Assembly: GCA_031216915.1 (NCBI GenBank)
Contig: CM062296.1
Span: 146,741,340-146,805,339 of the forward strand
Length of the DNA stretch: 64,000 bases
Source: Pictodentalium vernedei
Lineage: Eukaryota; Mollusca; Scaphopoda; Dentaliida; Dentaliidae
Direction: 5' to 3'
This document shows positions 1 through 10,930 of this stretch, piece after piece. The notes beneath the pieces were generated by a model that searched no databases, was not told where the DNA came from, and saw only the letters and a list, made by a program, of their open reading frames with translations. A program made the position numbers and the translations under genes. Every line of letters starts with the position of its first letter. Position 1 is the stretch's first letter.

Positions 1-384
1 ATTCAATATCTAAATTCATCGTGGCTGTGGAATGTTATGGGAATTTCAATATCGGTGATCCTGCAGAGTTTATCAATTTAAGAGGGGTGAGAAATGATAA
101 CTTTCAATCTTTGTTTAACAAGCAAAACTAAATATTTTTGCGTATTTCTTCTGAACAGTTGAATGCCAATGATGAATGCTGACAAACCAAATCAACAAGA
201 AATAACTTGATGACGTTGTGCTGAGCATTGAATGAAACGGGCCAATGAAACGTCGAATTGATATATGATTGACGTGAGCTTTTGTGACACACTTTCCCGT
301 GTTTACCTGTTGTATTTTTGCAGAAATTACATGTTTTTCGTTCTAACACACATCGTTATGTTTTTCTGTTAACGCCAGATTAAG
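1..384. other. No gene seen
   Basis: AT-rich sequence with only short chance reading frames. No similarity to the other repeats of the window was noticed, and no exon of the SLC22-like gene was found here. Confidence 0.5.
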
Positions 385-514
385 TTATAAGAAATCACTG
401 TTGTTTTCTTTCGGATTATGCGATATAAACCGAAAATCTTCAGCACACGCTTATTCGTAACTCGCTACTCGCTATATCACATAAACCGAAAGAAAACAAC
501 AGTTATTTCTTAAA
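385..514. repeat. Small inverted repeat (MITE-like hairpin)
   Basis: The arm at 385-427 (TTATAAGAAATCACTGTTG...) matches the reverse complement of about 468-514 with only a few mismatches. The shared core includes CTGTTGTTTTCTTTCGG. About 40 bp separate the arms. No target-site duplication was established, so a fold-back MITE is only the likeliest reading. Confidence 0.6.
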
Positions 515-539
515 TTTTTTTTTTCTGCCGTCAATTTTG

Positions 540-2750
540 CCTGTTGTACAGCTAAAAAAAAACAGGCTGTACGATTTCAACCAAATATGGCGTACTTGTG
601 TAATACCGTAAAATCTTAGGAAATCATGTATCGTCATATCTGTGAAAACGCTCAACATTCATTTTTTTTGCCAAAACCGTTTTAATTTCACGATATGTCA
701 ATATACATCAAAAACAGTGTGTACGATTTCAACCAAATTTGGCATACTTATGTATTGTCGCAGAGTCTTGTGAAATGAAGTATCATTTTATTCATGAAAA
801 CGCTTATTTTCAAAATATTCTGCCCAAACCACCAACATTTCACCATTTTTCAAAATCTAAAAATTGTTACATTTATTTAGCTCAAATGCTTAAAACATTT
901 AGAGGATAATATGATACACACAAATCACCGCACAAATATTTCAAAATTATCCCCTATTGTCCAAAAACGACATGAATATAGCATTGTTCTTCAAAATTGA
1001 CCAGCTTCAAGGGCAAATTTCGCCAATTGCAAGGTTGTTGTAACAATTATTTGTGTGTGTATAGATGCAAAAAAGGATTGCAGGAGAATGTTACTGTTTA
1101 CTTTCTAATCTCAGATTTAACCCTCAAGAACAATGAAGGCTAGAACAAGAGAACCGTTTGAAAATACCCAAATTAGAAAACTTTGGTTGTTTTTTTCTAT
1201 CATTTGGAAAGTTAATTTCTAACTCTCCTTTACTATATGCACAGATGCTTAATGAACAAATCAGCTGTTGGAAGTTATGATCTGGGACTTAATCCAACAT
1301 GTGCTTTGGCCACTTGAAGAATAGTACTGTCTGAAGAAATTGATATTTAGTTAATTGTGCCAATTTCTGTACTCATTTGTCCAAAAACATAAATGAAAAA
1401 GCACATTATGCTTTCCATAACTGCATTCAAAAAATCAATGGGGAACAAATTCTGTGCCATATGTTCTGGTGTCCCGCTTTATCCAATACCAGTTTTGGCC
1501 GTACAAATATGAGTACTACAAGACAAAATTAATTTTCCAATTAACTTCATACTTTTCTGTATTATGTGTTATATTGAAACAAACGTTTGGTGAAAAGTTT
1601 TGGTGTCACACATAATCCAACACATGTTTTGACAACATTATCCAGAAAAAAACTTTTAACTTTCGTGAATTTTACTGCATTCTATACTCATTTTTTTCCT
1701 GTCATTAAATTTCAACCCAAACAACTTTATTTTCTCTGAAATGGTTTTTAAGGTAACTAACTGTTTGCTGTAAAATGTGTTGGACATTTAGATGAACGTT
1801 GCTGTTCACGTTTCAGCCTAACATCTAACCCTCCAGGACCCTGATTGCTTTTACAAGGTACCAATAGAAAATGGGAAAATTGCGCCTTCTTTGGTTGCTA
1901 TTTTCTTATCAATTTGGAAAGGGTTAATTTCTAACAGTGTGCTTTGTTGCGATTAAAAATTCTCACTGAACAAATCTTATGTTGTAAGTTTTTCTCTATG
2001 GCCTTAACACAAAATAACTTGGCTTTGGCCACTTAAAGAATACTACAGTTTGAAATATTGCACTCATTTGATCCAAAACCAAAAATATATAGTTCAATGT
2101 GCTTTCTATAACTGTATTGCGCAATTATTGGGGAAGAAATTTTGTTTTATATTTTTTGGTGTCCCGCTTTATCCATTATCTAACATCTGTTTCTCATAAA
2201 AAAAGTACTGATATCAAAGAAACTTTGATTTTCACTGAATTTTGCAGTTTTCCGTACTTATTTCTTCTAAAAAGGAAAGACATGGCTCATTTTGCTTGCC
2301 ATAATTATATTCACCAAATTGTGGGTTATATGTTTAGGTGTCCCTCTTTATCCAATATCTGTTTTGGCTGCATAAACGCTAGTAGCATCACAAAAACTTT
2401 TATTTTCTCCGAATTTTGTTGTTTTCTGTACTCATTTTTCCAAAAGAGACTGGCAACTCAAAGGTTCCAAAAATTTAGAACAAAATACGATAAACCAAAA
2501 TTACCACAGAAACAATTTCAAGGTACACCTCCACGGCCACAAATGACGTGAGTAAAGTGATTTTGGTAAAACTGAAGGCCTTCCAAATGCCATTTACCGT
2601 TACCGTGAGCATCATTTGACTAATATTTGCATTTGAATAGCTGTTGCAATGACAATAGACAAACGTTACCACTAACCACTTTTTCTGTGTGATTTACCCT
2701 CCCCCCCCCCCCCCCACTTCTCCCGGTATCCTAATCACTAGACTGATTAC
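540..2750. repeat. AT-rich non-coding dispersed repeat, copy 1
   Basis: This stretch of about 2.2 kb is built from recurring blocks. One block begins CTGTACGATTTCAACCAAAT (567, 716). A second is a long segment ending in a GGCCACTTGAAGAATAGTA-type string (about 860-1330). A third is a block around GGTGTCCCGCTTTATCCAA (about 1470, 2157 and 2337). The same blocks in the same order occur at 18.9-24.3 kb. The copy ends close to a poly-C run (2700-2716), as does the copy ending near 23125. No long reading frame is shared between copies, so this looks like a non-coding interspersed or satellite-like family of unknown class. Confidence 0.65.
2700..2716. repeat. Poly-C tract
   Basis: A run of C residues near the end of the AT-rich repeat copy. 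A comparable C run lies at the equivalent place near 23105-23125. Confidence 0.8.
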
Positions 2751-2889
2751 AGTTTTAAAATATGGCTGAAACGGTTGACTCATTTTCGTAACCGACTATC
2801 CAAGATCTATAACCGGCTAATATCCGGTTATCCGTGGCCATTATTTCACCGAATATGGCATCAAAACTATAGAAATTGGAAAGCAGTAT

Positions 2890-2980
2890 TCTCAAACTAT
2901 TCCATAGTGTGTACACAAATGAACGTTGTCGAGTACTCGACAACGTTCGTTTGTATACAGACTACGGAATAGTTTCTGTG
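2890..2980. repeat. Inverted repeat hairpin centred at 2935
   Basis: Two arms of about 44 bp meet without a loop at GAGT|ACTC; the sequence around the centre reads CGTTGTCGAGTACTCGACAA. The arms differ at a handful of sites. The hairpin lies just outside the hAT-like element and may belong to an older fold-back element into which the hAT-like element inserted: sequence near 2755-2790 and 4250-4290 is weakly inverted-repeated. Confidence 0.65.
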
Positions 2981-3154
2981 ATAACTCATCACACATGGAA
3001 ACTACCGATCATTAACGAAGACTTGAACACCAAAGTCGATTATTTCTCAATATATACAACGCGGATTCGATGTGTAATCTATCACAAAGGAGAGGCGGTA
3101 GATTTTAAATGTGGAATGACGATCACTATCGATATTTCGGATAACCGTTTCACG

Positions 3155-4196
3155 TAGGGCCCTGCGAATCGGGAAATTTTTGTTCGAATCGAATCTCGAA
3201 TCGAATCGGGACTGATGTCGACATCGAATCGAATCTCGAATCGAATCAGGATAAACTCGGGAAATATCTATAACTGGCATTATCTTGTGCAGTAATGTCC
3301 GGAAAGCACTGCGAGAAGAGATCGTTGACATAAGCTGACAACTTGGAGTTGTTTAAAATGTCTTTCTCGTTGAATGGCCATTCAGATATTCACTTGGCCC
3401 GACAATAAATTCAAGACATAAATATGGACAGAAATTAAGGTGTTACTGCCCAGAGTCATTTGAGACAAACCACTAAATTGAAACATGAGAATTAAAAGCA
3501 CAAATGTAATACAAGTGGCACATTAATTCCCATGGGTTGAAGTCTGCTACAGCCGCTAACCTCACGTACGTTAGCTTGGCTACTTACATGTACATCTTAT
3601 AGGAACCTCATTATTGTAACGTTTGGTTGTTTTTGTATTATCGGGATTCGTGTCTTGTAGATTTCGGTCCGTTCTTAACTCAATAACTCTGTATACATAA
3701 AAAGCAGCAAAGGCGTTAAACTGTGTTAGTTTCTGCATTAGTTAACTCGAATATTGACGCAGTGCTCATTCACACAAATTGCTTTTACTTCTTTCCAACT
3801 TCCAAGTACCAACGCCGAACAATGCAAAGATACTACAGAGGTTTTCCTCCCACAGTTTTCTAACATAATAATGGGAGCGCTCCAGGCGACATGCCCCCAT
3901 TATTGTGTTAGAAGATTCTGGGACTGGGAACGGGCCTTAGGCCCATAACTGGATATTTCAGTTGTATAGATGAGGCGTGAACAGGTTACAAGTTAAAACA
4001 GCTCCAATTTGCAAAAGTCAAAAAACGAACGTTTAATTTCCCGTTCTAAAGACTCAAAATATACACTGTCGAACACCGATTCGTTTTCCTCGAAGCTTCG
4101 TTTGACTAACGAATCGGCAAACTATTCGAGATCGATATACGAATACCAAAGTGATGTCAACATCGAATCGAATTCTCGAAGCTTCGCAGGGCCCTA
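3155..4196. mobile_element. Non-autonomous hAT-like DNA transposon
   Basis: The element is about 1.04 kb. It begins TAGGGCCCTGCGAA and ends with the exact reverse complement TTCGCAGGGCCCTA. The 8-bp sequence GTTTCACG lies directly outside both ends (3147-3154 and 4197-4204), a perfect target-site duplication. Eight-base duplications and short inverted ends starting TAGGG or CAGGG are known for hAT elements such as Ac. Subterminal ATCGAATCGAAT-type repeats occur near both ends (about 3183-3253 and 4160-4185), also typical of the superfamily. No transposase reading frame is present, so it would depend on an enzyme supplied elsewhere. Confidence 0.85.
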
Positions 4197-4204
4197 GTTT
4201 CACG

Positions 4205-4841
4205 GGTTTTCTTATCGGTTACGTAGCTAACTGGTTTCAACCCGATTATCCAGTTAAACATTTCAGTACTATTTTAAAATAACAAATGTTGCGTATTTTG
4301 GTTACTATTTTGTATCAGTTTGGTGGGGGTTAAGCTGAACATTACTCTTCATGTCCTTGTATGCATTTTTCTTGCTTTATGGGAGAAAACAGTGAGGAAA
4401 ATGGACAACTGCAAAGTTATTAATGTTTATTTGACAGCAAAAAAGGTCGGTATTTGGAGTCGCTAACACCACAACATCTACAAAAAAAATTGTAGTTTGC
4501 ATTTCAAGTATTTCATTACGCGCGCGTGCACACGTGTATATTGGGTCGATAATTGCCCCAGATCATGCAGTAGTGAATAATATTACATGTCGATTCATTT
4601 GAATTGGAAAAACAATGAAAAATGGAACTGCATATATACTGGGTCAATTAATATATGGAAGTTGTTATTTAATCCTTCCACGATGGCACAAGTGCCATAT
4701 CGATTTACCCATTCACACACACGTGTCGTTCTGTGTATTTCCATCATCTACGGAATCACAAATTTGAAATTACTCTCAATGTTTGATATCTATGACTTTT
4801 TTGTATTTACTAATGAAATCATAAGCATAGTGGGTCGCAAC
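4205..4841. other. No gene seen
   Basis: AT-rich sequence. A weak inverted similarity around ACACGTGT strings (about 4529 and 4718) was noted but is not convincing. It borders the low-coordinate end of the decayed gypsy element. No matching 3' LTR was recognised here. Confidence 0.45.
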
Positions 4842-5527
4842 CACTAAGTCTTATGGACAAACCATCTCACGTCCAAACATTGCAAGATTGGGAGAACAAC
4901 CAGCAATTTCCCGAATTGCACAACGGTATGCTATAAGGAGGAAAAGTAAAGTTTCGTCCCAATTGTTATGATTTTTATTTACATAAATCACTAGCATTTG
5001 TTGTGGTGTTTTATTATATCTTTCCGACAGACTGGGACCTATATGGCGTTGTTATAGGTTTTTCTATCCTTAGTTTTTCACACAAGACTGAAAACAATTC
5101 AGATTCAATTTCACGATGCTGGTTTGTATGAAACTGATCAAATATTTCCAACCTAATTTTACTAGGTACCCTTAAGGGGTGAATGTCTTTCTCATAAGTT
5201 CTCCATTTATAATAGAGACAGCTCTTAATGACTACTAGTGATTCTCACATGCCCCACAAAGTTTTTACTTCTAAATTAGAATCCAGCATTACGTGGCGAG
5301 GGATTTACATGTTTTTTGCTCTTTTGATTTTATTATCTGCATGATGGAAATGTCAGCTTTCTGCCATTCTAGTATTTCTTTCTTTGACCAGATTTGTAAT
5401 CAATACAGTTCTAGGAGATCTTCAACATTTACTTTATTACCGAGTATGGAACCATTAGCTGAACTGTCCAATGAAATGCACTCATCTACAATAGTCCTCG
5501 CAGAGAACGACCCTGTTCCTGATTTGT
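4842..5527 (-). pseudogene. Integrase fragments of the gypsy element
   Basis: Three pieces of the pol C-terminal region survive on the minus strand. At about 5527-5283 is the spacer between RNase H and integrase, in frame but with stops (it includes IWSKKEILEWQKAD). At about 5260-5085 is the zinc-binding N-terminal region (LYYKWRTYEK followed by a histidine-rich QFHTNQH stretch). At about 4943-4842 is a late integrase piece (IAYRCAIREIAGCSPN, then MFGREM) ending in a stop. The sequence that should carry the catalytic DDE core, between about 5085 and 4945, is too short to hold it. The core is therefore probably deleted. The assignment is by motif resemblance. Confidence 0.7.
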
Positions 5528-5792
5528 AAAAATCATTCAGTGGTTACAGGTCATTTCCCTATGACAATCTATGTGAATCCTTTTGACTATGGCATTCAGG
5601 ACATGCCAGATGCTTACAATATCTAGGGGGACTCCTAGATAAACTATTAGCTTTAGTATGAAAATTTCCCTTTCTGTGTTCTATTAAAACATCATACGTT
5701 TCCATCACAGATAACCATCTTGCCAACATTCCCTCTGGATTTTTAAAAATATTAAGCTATTTCAATGAAGCATGATCGGTTTTCACTATAAA

Positions 5793-7005
5793 TTATCTTC
5801 CCCACAAGAAATGCATAAACTGCTTAACAAAAGTAACAACTGCGAGCGACTTCCCGTATGTAGTAAAATATCTAGCCTGGTGCTTATTCAGAGTTCTGCT
5901 AGTATAAGCAATTACTTTTCCCTCGCGATTTTGGACTTGACTCAAAACAGCACCTGTACCAGTTGCACAAGCATCTGTATCTAGAATAAACCGTGAATCG
6001 TTATCAGGATATGACAAAATTGGTGCAGTTATCAAGAGGTCTTTAAGTTTTTCAAAAGCGTTCTGACACTAAGGAGACCAATTAAATTTCCTTCCTTTTC
6101 TTGTTAGATGAATAAGAGGACTAGCTATGGAGGAAAATCCCAGTATAAATTTTTCTATAATATCCAGCGAGACCCAGAAAACTATGAACCTCAGTCACAT
6201 TGGTGGTGATAGGCCAACACTTAATACTCTCGATTTTTCCAGGATCACAATGAATCCCTTTATCTGAAACTACATGTCACAAGAAAGAACTTGCCTCTGA
6301 AACAGTGTACACTTTGAAGGCTTCAGTTTTAAATTTAAATCTTAAATGCTCGTAAACTAATCTCAGATTCTTCAGTGCTTCTTCAGAAGTTGTTCCAAAC
6401 ACTGTAATATTATCAGGGTAATGCAAGCCTTTCTCACACCTTAGACCTCGTAACACTAATTCCATTAGCCTCTTATAGCAACTTGGTGCATTACAAAGGC
6501 CGAAAAGGAGTACTTTGAATTGGAATAACTCCAAATGAGTAGAAAAGGCTGTTTTGGGCCTCTCATTCTCCTCCATTTGACACTGCCAATATCCTGAAAC
6601 AAGACAAAGAGTACTAAACCATTTAGCATCAGACAGGGCATCTAATGACTAATGTAAACTTGGAAGGTAGTATGCATCTTTTTCAGTTACTGAATTAAGT
6701 TTTCCATAATACACACAAGACTTTGAAGAGTTATCTTTCTTTGCATTCAGCAACAAAGGCGACGACCAAGAACTGTCACTAGGTTCATTTGCGTTATTAT
6801 CTATCATGCTTGCAATTTCTTTCTCAACAATTTCTCGCTGTGCAATTGGCAACCCACGATGTTGTACTTTAATGGGCTTAGAACTACCGGTATTAATGGT
6901 ATGTTTAACCAGCTTTGTCCTCCCTAGAATTCCATCTGGCGATTTAAACACATCTTGATATACAAGCAAAAATTGATAAAGTGTTCCCTTCTGTTCTTCA
7001 TTCAA
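5793..7005 (-). pseudogene. Reverse transcriptase-RNase H of the gypsy element, inactivated
   Basis: The fragment from 7005 carries the pol linker and RT start (KPIKVQHRGLPIAQREIVEK, SSWSSPLLL). About 6648-6277 carries the palm (WFSTLCLVSGYWQC, FQFKVLLFGLCNAP, YPDN). About 6276-6040 carries the connection (GYYRKFILGF). About 6035-5793 carries RNase H (FILDTDACATGTGAVLSQ). Two catalytic aspartates are altered: motif A reads TLC where TLD is usual, and the usual YxDD motif reads YPDN. In-frame stops follow FSTHLE...SSFL at about 6276 and elsewhere. The enzyme would make cDNA in the particle; this copy cannot. Confidence 0.85.
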
Positions 7006-7250
7006 ATCCTATAAAAAGTTTCATACAATGGGAATAAAAACTCTGGAAGTTCAAGAGAACTCTTGCGAGAAGATGTGTTGGACTCCAGAATATCAGCTGT
7101 CTGCAAACTAGCAACCACTGTACCTTTACTGAGTCAAACTGGCCTACCAGTTACAGAAAATATATTCTTTTCAGAATTAACCACAACTCTGGCAATTAAA
7201 AGAAATTCCATATTTAGAAATTTAAATGGTTCTAACAGATTATTAACAAA

Positions 7251-7724
7251 TTAATCTTGATTCCCTACAGTGTAATCCTGAACTACAATATCTAAATCAG
7301 CATGTATTATCACATTCTTAGATAACTTAACCTTAGTACATACCAGACTAGATTCCCTTTCCAAACTAACAACTCTTCTGGCTATATATAACAAGCTTTT
7401 GGAAACCTGAATTGTCACATCATTTTGTTCCAAAAAGTCTACACCTAAAATATCAGAAAGGTCACCCAAGTCTATAACAATAAACTCATAATTCAACAAG
7501 CTTCCATCCAAAGCAAATTGCAGTTCACTTTTACCCCAAACGTTCAAATTACTACCGTCTGCCATTGTCAAAGAAATCTCTACCCCAGCTGAGGTTGACA
7601 AATCCCATCTCAGTATTTGAAATGACTCTCTTGACAATAAGCTGAAAACTGAACCTGTATCAACAAGAAATCTATGCTTTTTCCCATTGATGATCACCTG
7701 AGTAAACATGCATGACTTCGCCAC
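7251..7724 (-). pseudogene. Aspartic protease domain of the gypsy element
   Basis: An open frame of 157 codons encodes a retropepsin-like domain. FLVDTGSVFSLLS holds the catalytic DTG near residues 20-23. The later DILGVDFLEQNDVTI matches the ILGxDFL flap-distal signature of Ty3/gypsy proteases. It lies between the gag zinc knuckle and RT, as expected for processing of Gag-Pol. The domain itself looks intact, but it is no longer joined to a working polyprotein. Confidence 0.85.
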
Positions 7725-7814
7725 TGAATTCAGCCTAAGACTTGACCCAGTTGTAGGCAGGCTTGAGTGGGTTACACGTTGGGACCCTGGTGCAACTCTA
7801 TTTTGTTTCCCTTG

Positions 7815-9205
7815 TCACTTTGCACCCCAGTGACATCTGTATTATTTGATGTCTGGCTACTACTCTTAGCTGGGCAGTCATATGATAAATGGCCCTGTTA
7901 TGACAGACATAACACTCTATGGATGAAAAATCTTTTTCCTCTTTTACTTATTTTAAAGTCAATTAATTTAGTAATACATTCTTTCAGATCCTCGACAAGC
8001 TTTGTTAGCTTTTTTTGAGTCTTATCTTTGGAAGAATTTGATTTAATACCACTTGTTTGTTTAACAGCTCCTATATAATTATCAGCTCTCTTTGTTTTGG
8101 TGACAAAATACTGAGCCCTGCCCCAACCGCTTCAAATGCAACAGCCAAAGACATGGCTTCAACCAAGGTCATAGGGTGATGGAATATGATATGCTCTCGA
8201 ATGTCTGCTGATTTAAAACCATTAACAAACTATTCCACATCACTGATTTTCCCGATCAGCAAATGGCATGTCTTGAAAAGCTAAATAACCCAATCTCCTT
8301 AATGCATAGCCAAAATTAGCAGAAGATTCATTCTTCATTTGCTTCCAAGACCGGAATGTACACCTATGAGCTATAACCAGTTCCTGGGGATTAAAACTTT
8401 TCACAAAATCGACTTGGGTGTATCATATTATTTTCTGTGCCTCCCCCTTAACCCTTTACCTAACACGAAAAGCAGATGACACTTGCAAACAAAATTCTTG
8501 AATAACTAACAAATATTGGCATTTTTTGTCTCAAAGACATAGCTTATGACCCCTCATTAGAACGATCTCAATGAGCTCATTCGAATGAAGGTCATAAGCA
8601 ATGTTTTTGAGACAAAAAATGACAAAAATAATGAAACTTGAATGGTGATTTTTATGAATAGCGCTGGCCGGGTTTGGCTATTACGTCAGATGAAGGGTTA
8701 TGCACATAACCAACTGTTGACATTTTTCCACATAACTTTATTTATTCCAATCAGAAACTTACTCAAAATGCACTAAAAATCTTTCAATTCAACAGTCTTC
8801 CCATCATATCTATCAGGTGCCTCTTCCCTCCTAACTGGAAACTCTCCAAGACAAATCAAAAGCCGACAGACTTGATTGATACCTATCTAATCTCATGCTC
8901 CTACTATCTGGGTTAGCAATATGTAAGGACTGTTCAACAAAAATAGGTTTTGGCAATTTAGATTTACTTGACTTCAGAGAAGACATTTGTTTACCACATT
9001 CTGCCCTACAGTGCTCATATGTAGCTGTAATATCCCTAAACTGCCTCTCTACTTCTTCCTGGTCAGCAGAAGAAACCTCATCAAAATCAAACCTAAAACT
9101 GACACCCTTGTCATTTGGCCAAGCACCACCAACAGATACATTTTCTGCATACTTAATTTCTTTAGGTGTAACAGGAGTTTTTTCCCTTGTAGAAGTGGTT
9201 TCTAT
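7815..9205 (-). pseudogene. Gag remnant of the gypsy element with CCHC knuckle
   Basis: The N-terminal part (about 9205-8850) is open and contains VGGAWPNDKGVSFRFDFDEV. It continues after a frameshift with RYDGKTVELKDFLVHFE (about 8830-8770), a typical Gag matrix/capsid stretch. The MITE at 8448-8701 then interrupts. Capsid sequence resumes at about 8425-8100 (ELVIAHRCTFRSWKQ, then ADIREHIIFHHPMTLVEA). A CCHC zinc knuckle lies at about 7905-7870 (CYVCHNR, then HLSYDC after a one-base frame disruption). The product would package RNA. Frameshifts, stops and the insertion make this a clear pseudogene. Confidence 0.75.
8448..8701. mobile_element. TTAA-flanked hairpin MITE, copy 1 (inside gag)
   Basis: The ends read TTAACCCTTTACC (left) and GAAGGGTTAT (right, mutated). 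A long imperfect hairpin is centred near 8580, with the arm motif TTTTTGTCTCAAAGACATAG. It is the same family as 38987-39238 and 59657-59907. TTAA target duplications with CCC...GGG ends are typical of piggyBac-type elements. It is the most mutated of the three copies and sits in gypsy gag, so it inserted after the gypsy element. Confidence 0.85.
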
Positions 9206-9210
9206 TCAAG

Positions 9211-9229
9211 AACCCTGCTAGCAACGCCA
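9211..9229 (-). other. Primer binding site, tRNA-Ser-like
   Basis: The minus-strand sequence TGGCGTTGCTAGCAGGGTT starts two to three bases after the LTR edge. It is complementary, with about one mismatch, to a plausible tRNA-Ser 3' end (T-arm plus acceptor plus CCA). This would be the site where reverse transcription of the gypsy element was primed. The tRNA identity is inferred from general eukaryotic tRNA-Ser structure. Confidence 0.65.
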
Positions 9230-9232
9230 AAA

Positions 9233-9489
9233 TGTAACCGGGCAGAACAGGGTTGATGACAATTCCCTCAAAAGGTCCGCTTCAAGCCCCTCTAAAATAT
9301 AACCAACCAGTACAGGGTTGACTAGAATCCCCTCAAAAGTTCCACTTCAAGCCCCTCTAAAATGTAAGTGAATGTAAGGGTTGACTAGAATATCCTTAAA
9401 AGGTCCCCTTCAAGCCTCTCTAAAATGTAACTGAACAGTACTAGGCTGACTAGAATCCCCTCAAAAGGTTCATTTCAAGCCCCTCTTAT
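9233..9489. repeat. Four tandem ~65-bp repeats at the LTR edge
   Basis: Unit starts are near 9233, 9298, 9363 and 9426. Each begins TGTAA or TATAA and contains GGGTTGACTAGAATCCCCTC or a variant. The first unit starts exactly where the LTR edge next to the primer site is expected, so the array forms part of the 5' LTR (U5 side) of the gypsy element. Confidence 0.8.
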
Positions 9490-10090
9490 GGCGGGTTAAT
9501 CCACCCATGTTCATTTGTGTTTGAACTATGGTCACAAAGAAAGCAGTAATAAAATAAAATAACACAGAAATGGGGATGTTTTATTTTTAAAAGATACACC
9601 AGGTAAAGGGAGAGTGTGACAAACAATGAAAACTTTAACAAAATATGTCAAATATTACTAGTACTAAAGTTCAGGTATTGAAAAAGGGAGACCACAAAAT
9701 AAAGCAATATACATTGTAATGTACAACACATACCATTCACATGACTGTATGACTAATTACAAACAGATGGGCGAGTGGCCAGATGTTCTACCACTAAAAC
9801 AAATTTGCTATGAATTTTTAAACCTCCATTTTCCTTGTTATAATTTATTCTCCATGAGACAGAAATAAATTTGAACTTGGCTGGACCATTATAGTTTCAA
9901 AGAAACATGTTTTCTGCTATTAAAAGACAAAGATTTAATCAAATTGCCGAAACAGAATATATTTAATAAATGCACCCAGCACACTTAACACCCAGGACTA
10001 CGGTAAAAGAGATGTGGATTTTACTTTCCTTTAGTGACAGTGATTCAACTTTGTTCACAGAATGTTTCTTGTTTATGTTCTAATACGAAG
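9490..10090. other. No gene seen; possibly the rest of the gypsy 5' LTR
   Basis: AT-rich sequence following the 65-bp array. It should contain the remainder of the LTR, but no TG...CA boundary or flanking duplication could be fixed. Confidence 0.4.
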
Positions 10091-10330
10091 AGATTGCATG
10101 ATGCATGCACAAAATAATAGTGTTTCATGGGCATCTTCTCATGGACTTGAGCTTGCACAAAAGGTTTTTGAGATTGCATGATGCATGCACAAAATAATAG
10201 TGTTTCATGGGCATCTTCTCATGGACTTGAGCTTGCACAAAAGGTTTTTGAGATTGCATGATGCATGCACAAAATAATAGTGTTTCATGGGCATCTTCTC
10301 GTGCACTTGAGCTTGCACAAAAGGTTTTTT
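10091..10330. repeat. 80-bp tandem repeat, three copies
   Basis: Units starting AGATTGCATGATGCATGCAC begin at 10091, 10171 and 10251. They are identical except for a few bases in the third copy (GTGCACTT instead of ATGGACTT). The near identity implies recent expansion. Confidence 0.95.
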
Positions 10331-10570
10331 TGTCTTATATGAAACAGATATGTTGGGAAAATTGAGAAAACGTCGGGGAGGGAAGCTTACTCTCTTCTTC
10401 TGCAAAAACATGAGGTGTAAATCAAAATGATTGATTGTTTCATGTACAATACAGTCTGCGTTTTCACATTAAAAAAGTTGGGAAAGCCCATAATTTGCCC
10501 AACATATAACAGTTCTGTTGTATTAATAAATGTTTTTACCATGAACGCATGTGAATGTTTGACAATAACC
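10330..10570. repeat. Fragment of the AT-rich dispersed repeat
   Basis: GAAACAGATATGTTGGGAAA (10339) and ACAATACAGTCTGCGTTTTC (10447) match sequence near 23210 and 24270 with substitutions. The fragment therefore belongs with the large AT-rich repeat region at 18.7-24.3 kb. Confidence 0.55.
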
Positions 10571-10817
10571 AACATTTAATTATTTCTTTTTTATACTATT
10601 ATCCAGCCCATCTCGTTCATAATTGAGCATTTTATCATGTGTTATGTAAGTTCCGACGTGCGGAGATTAACTCTATCATTTGATTAATTGCTGGAAAGAG
10701 CCCAGATCTCTTCCCAACAATGAATCGTGTGATGAAATTACAGCATATAAATGTTATGAAACGTGTCACATTTGTAAGCATATATATAGGTCTGCCATAT
10801 GGTAAAAAAGGATGAGG
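10571..10817. other. No gene seen
   Basis: AT-rich sequence between the AT-rich repeat fragment and the 3' end of the LINE. Nothing recognisable. Confidence 0.4.
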
Positions 10818-10930
10818 TAGGTTATTATTATTATTATTACAAAAGCATTTTTATAGCGCCTTTTTTACTATACAGTATTCAAAGGCGCTTGGTATGGTGA
10901 ATACAGATTATAGTGAAAATTTATAGACAT

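Larger units (their letters stand above)
4842..9489 (-). mobile_element. Decayed Ty3/gypsy LTR retrotransposon (Mag-like)
   Basis: Reading the minus strand from high to low coordinate gives the expected order: LTR edge, primer binding site, Gag with a zinc knuckle, aspartic protease, reverse transcriptase, RNase H and integrase pieces. The gene order and the tRNA-Ser-like primer site fit the Mag lineage of Ty3/gypsy (family knowledge). All domains carry stops or frameshifts. The integrase core appears deleted, and a TTAA-flanked MITE sits inside gag (8448-8701). No second LTR was recognised near 4.2-4.9 kb, so the 3' end is truncated or very diverged. The copy is old and cannot be active. Confidence 0.85.

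Noticed and set aside
5793-9205. Endogenous retrovirus with an envelope gene
   Set aside because: Domain order ends with integrase pieces, and no envelope-like frame is found in the remaining space. The element fits a Ty3/gypsy retrotransposon.
8895-9256. Plus-strand open frames of about 90-108 codons
   Set aside because: They are antisense to the gypsy gag, whose minus-strand frame fits known Gag text much better.
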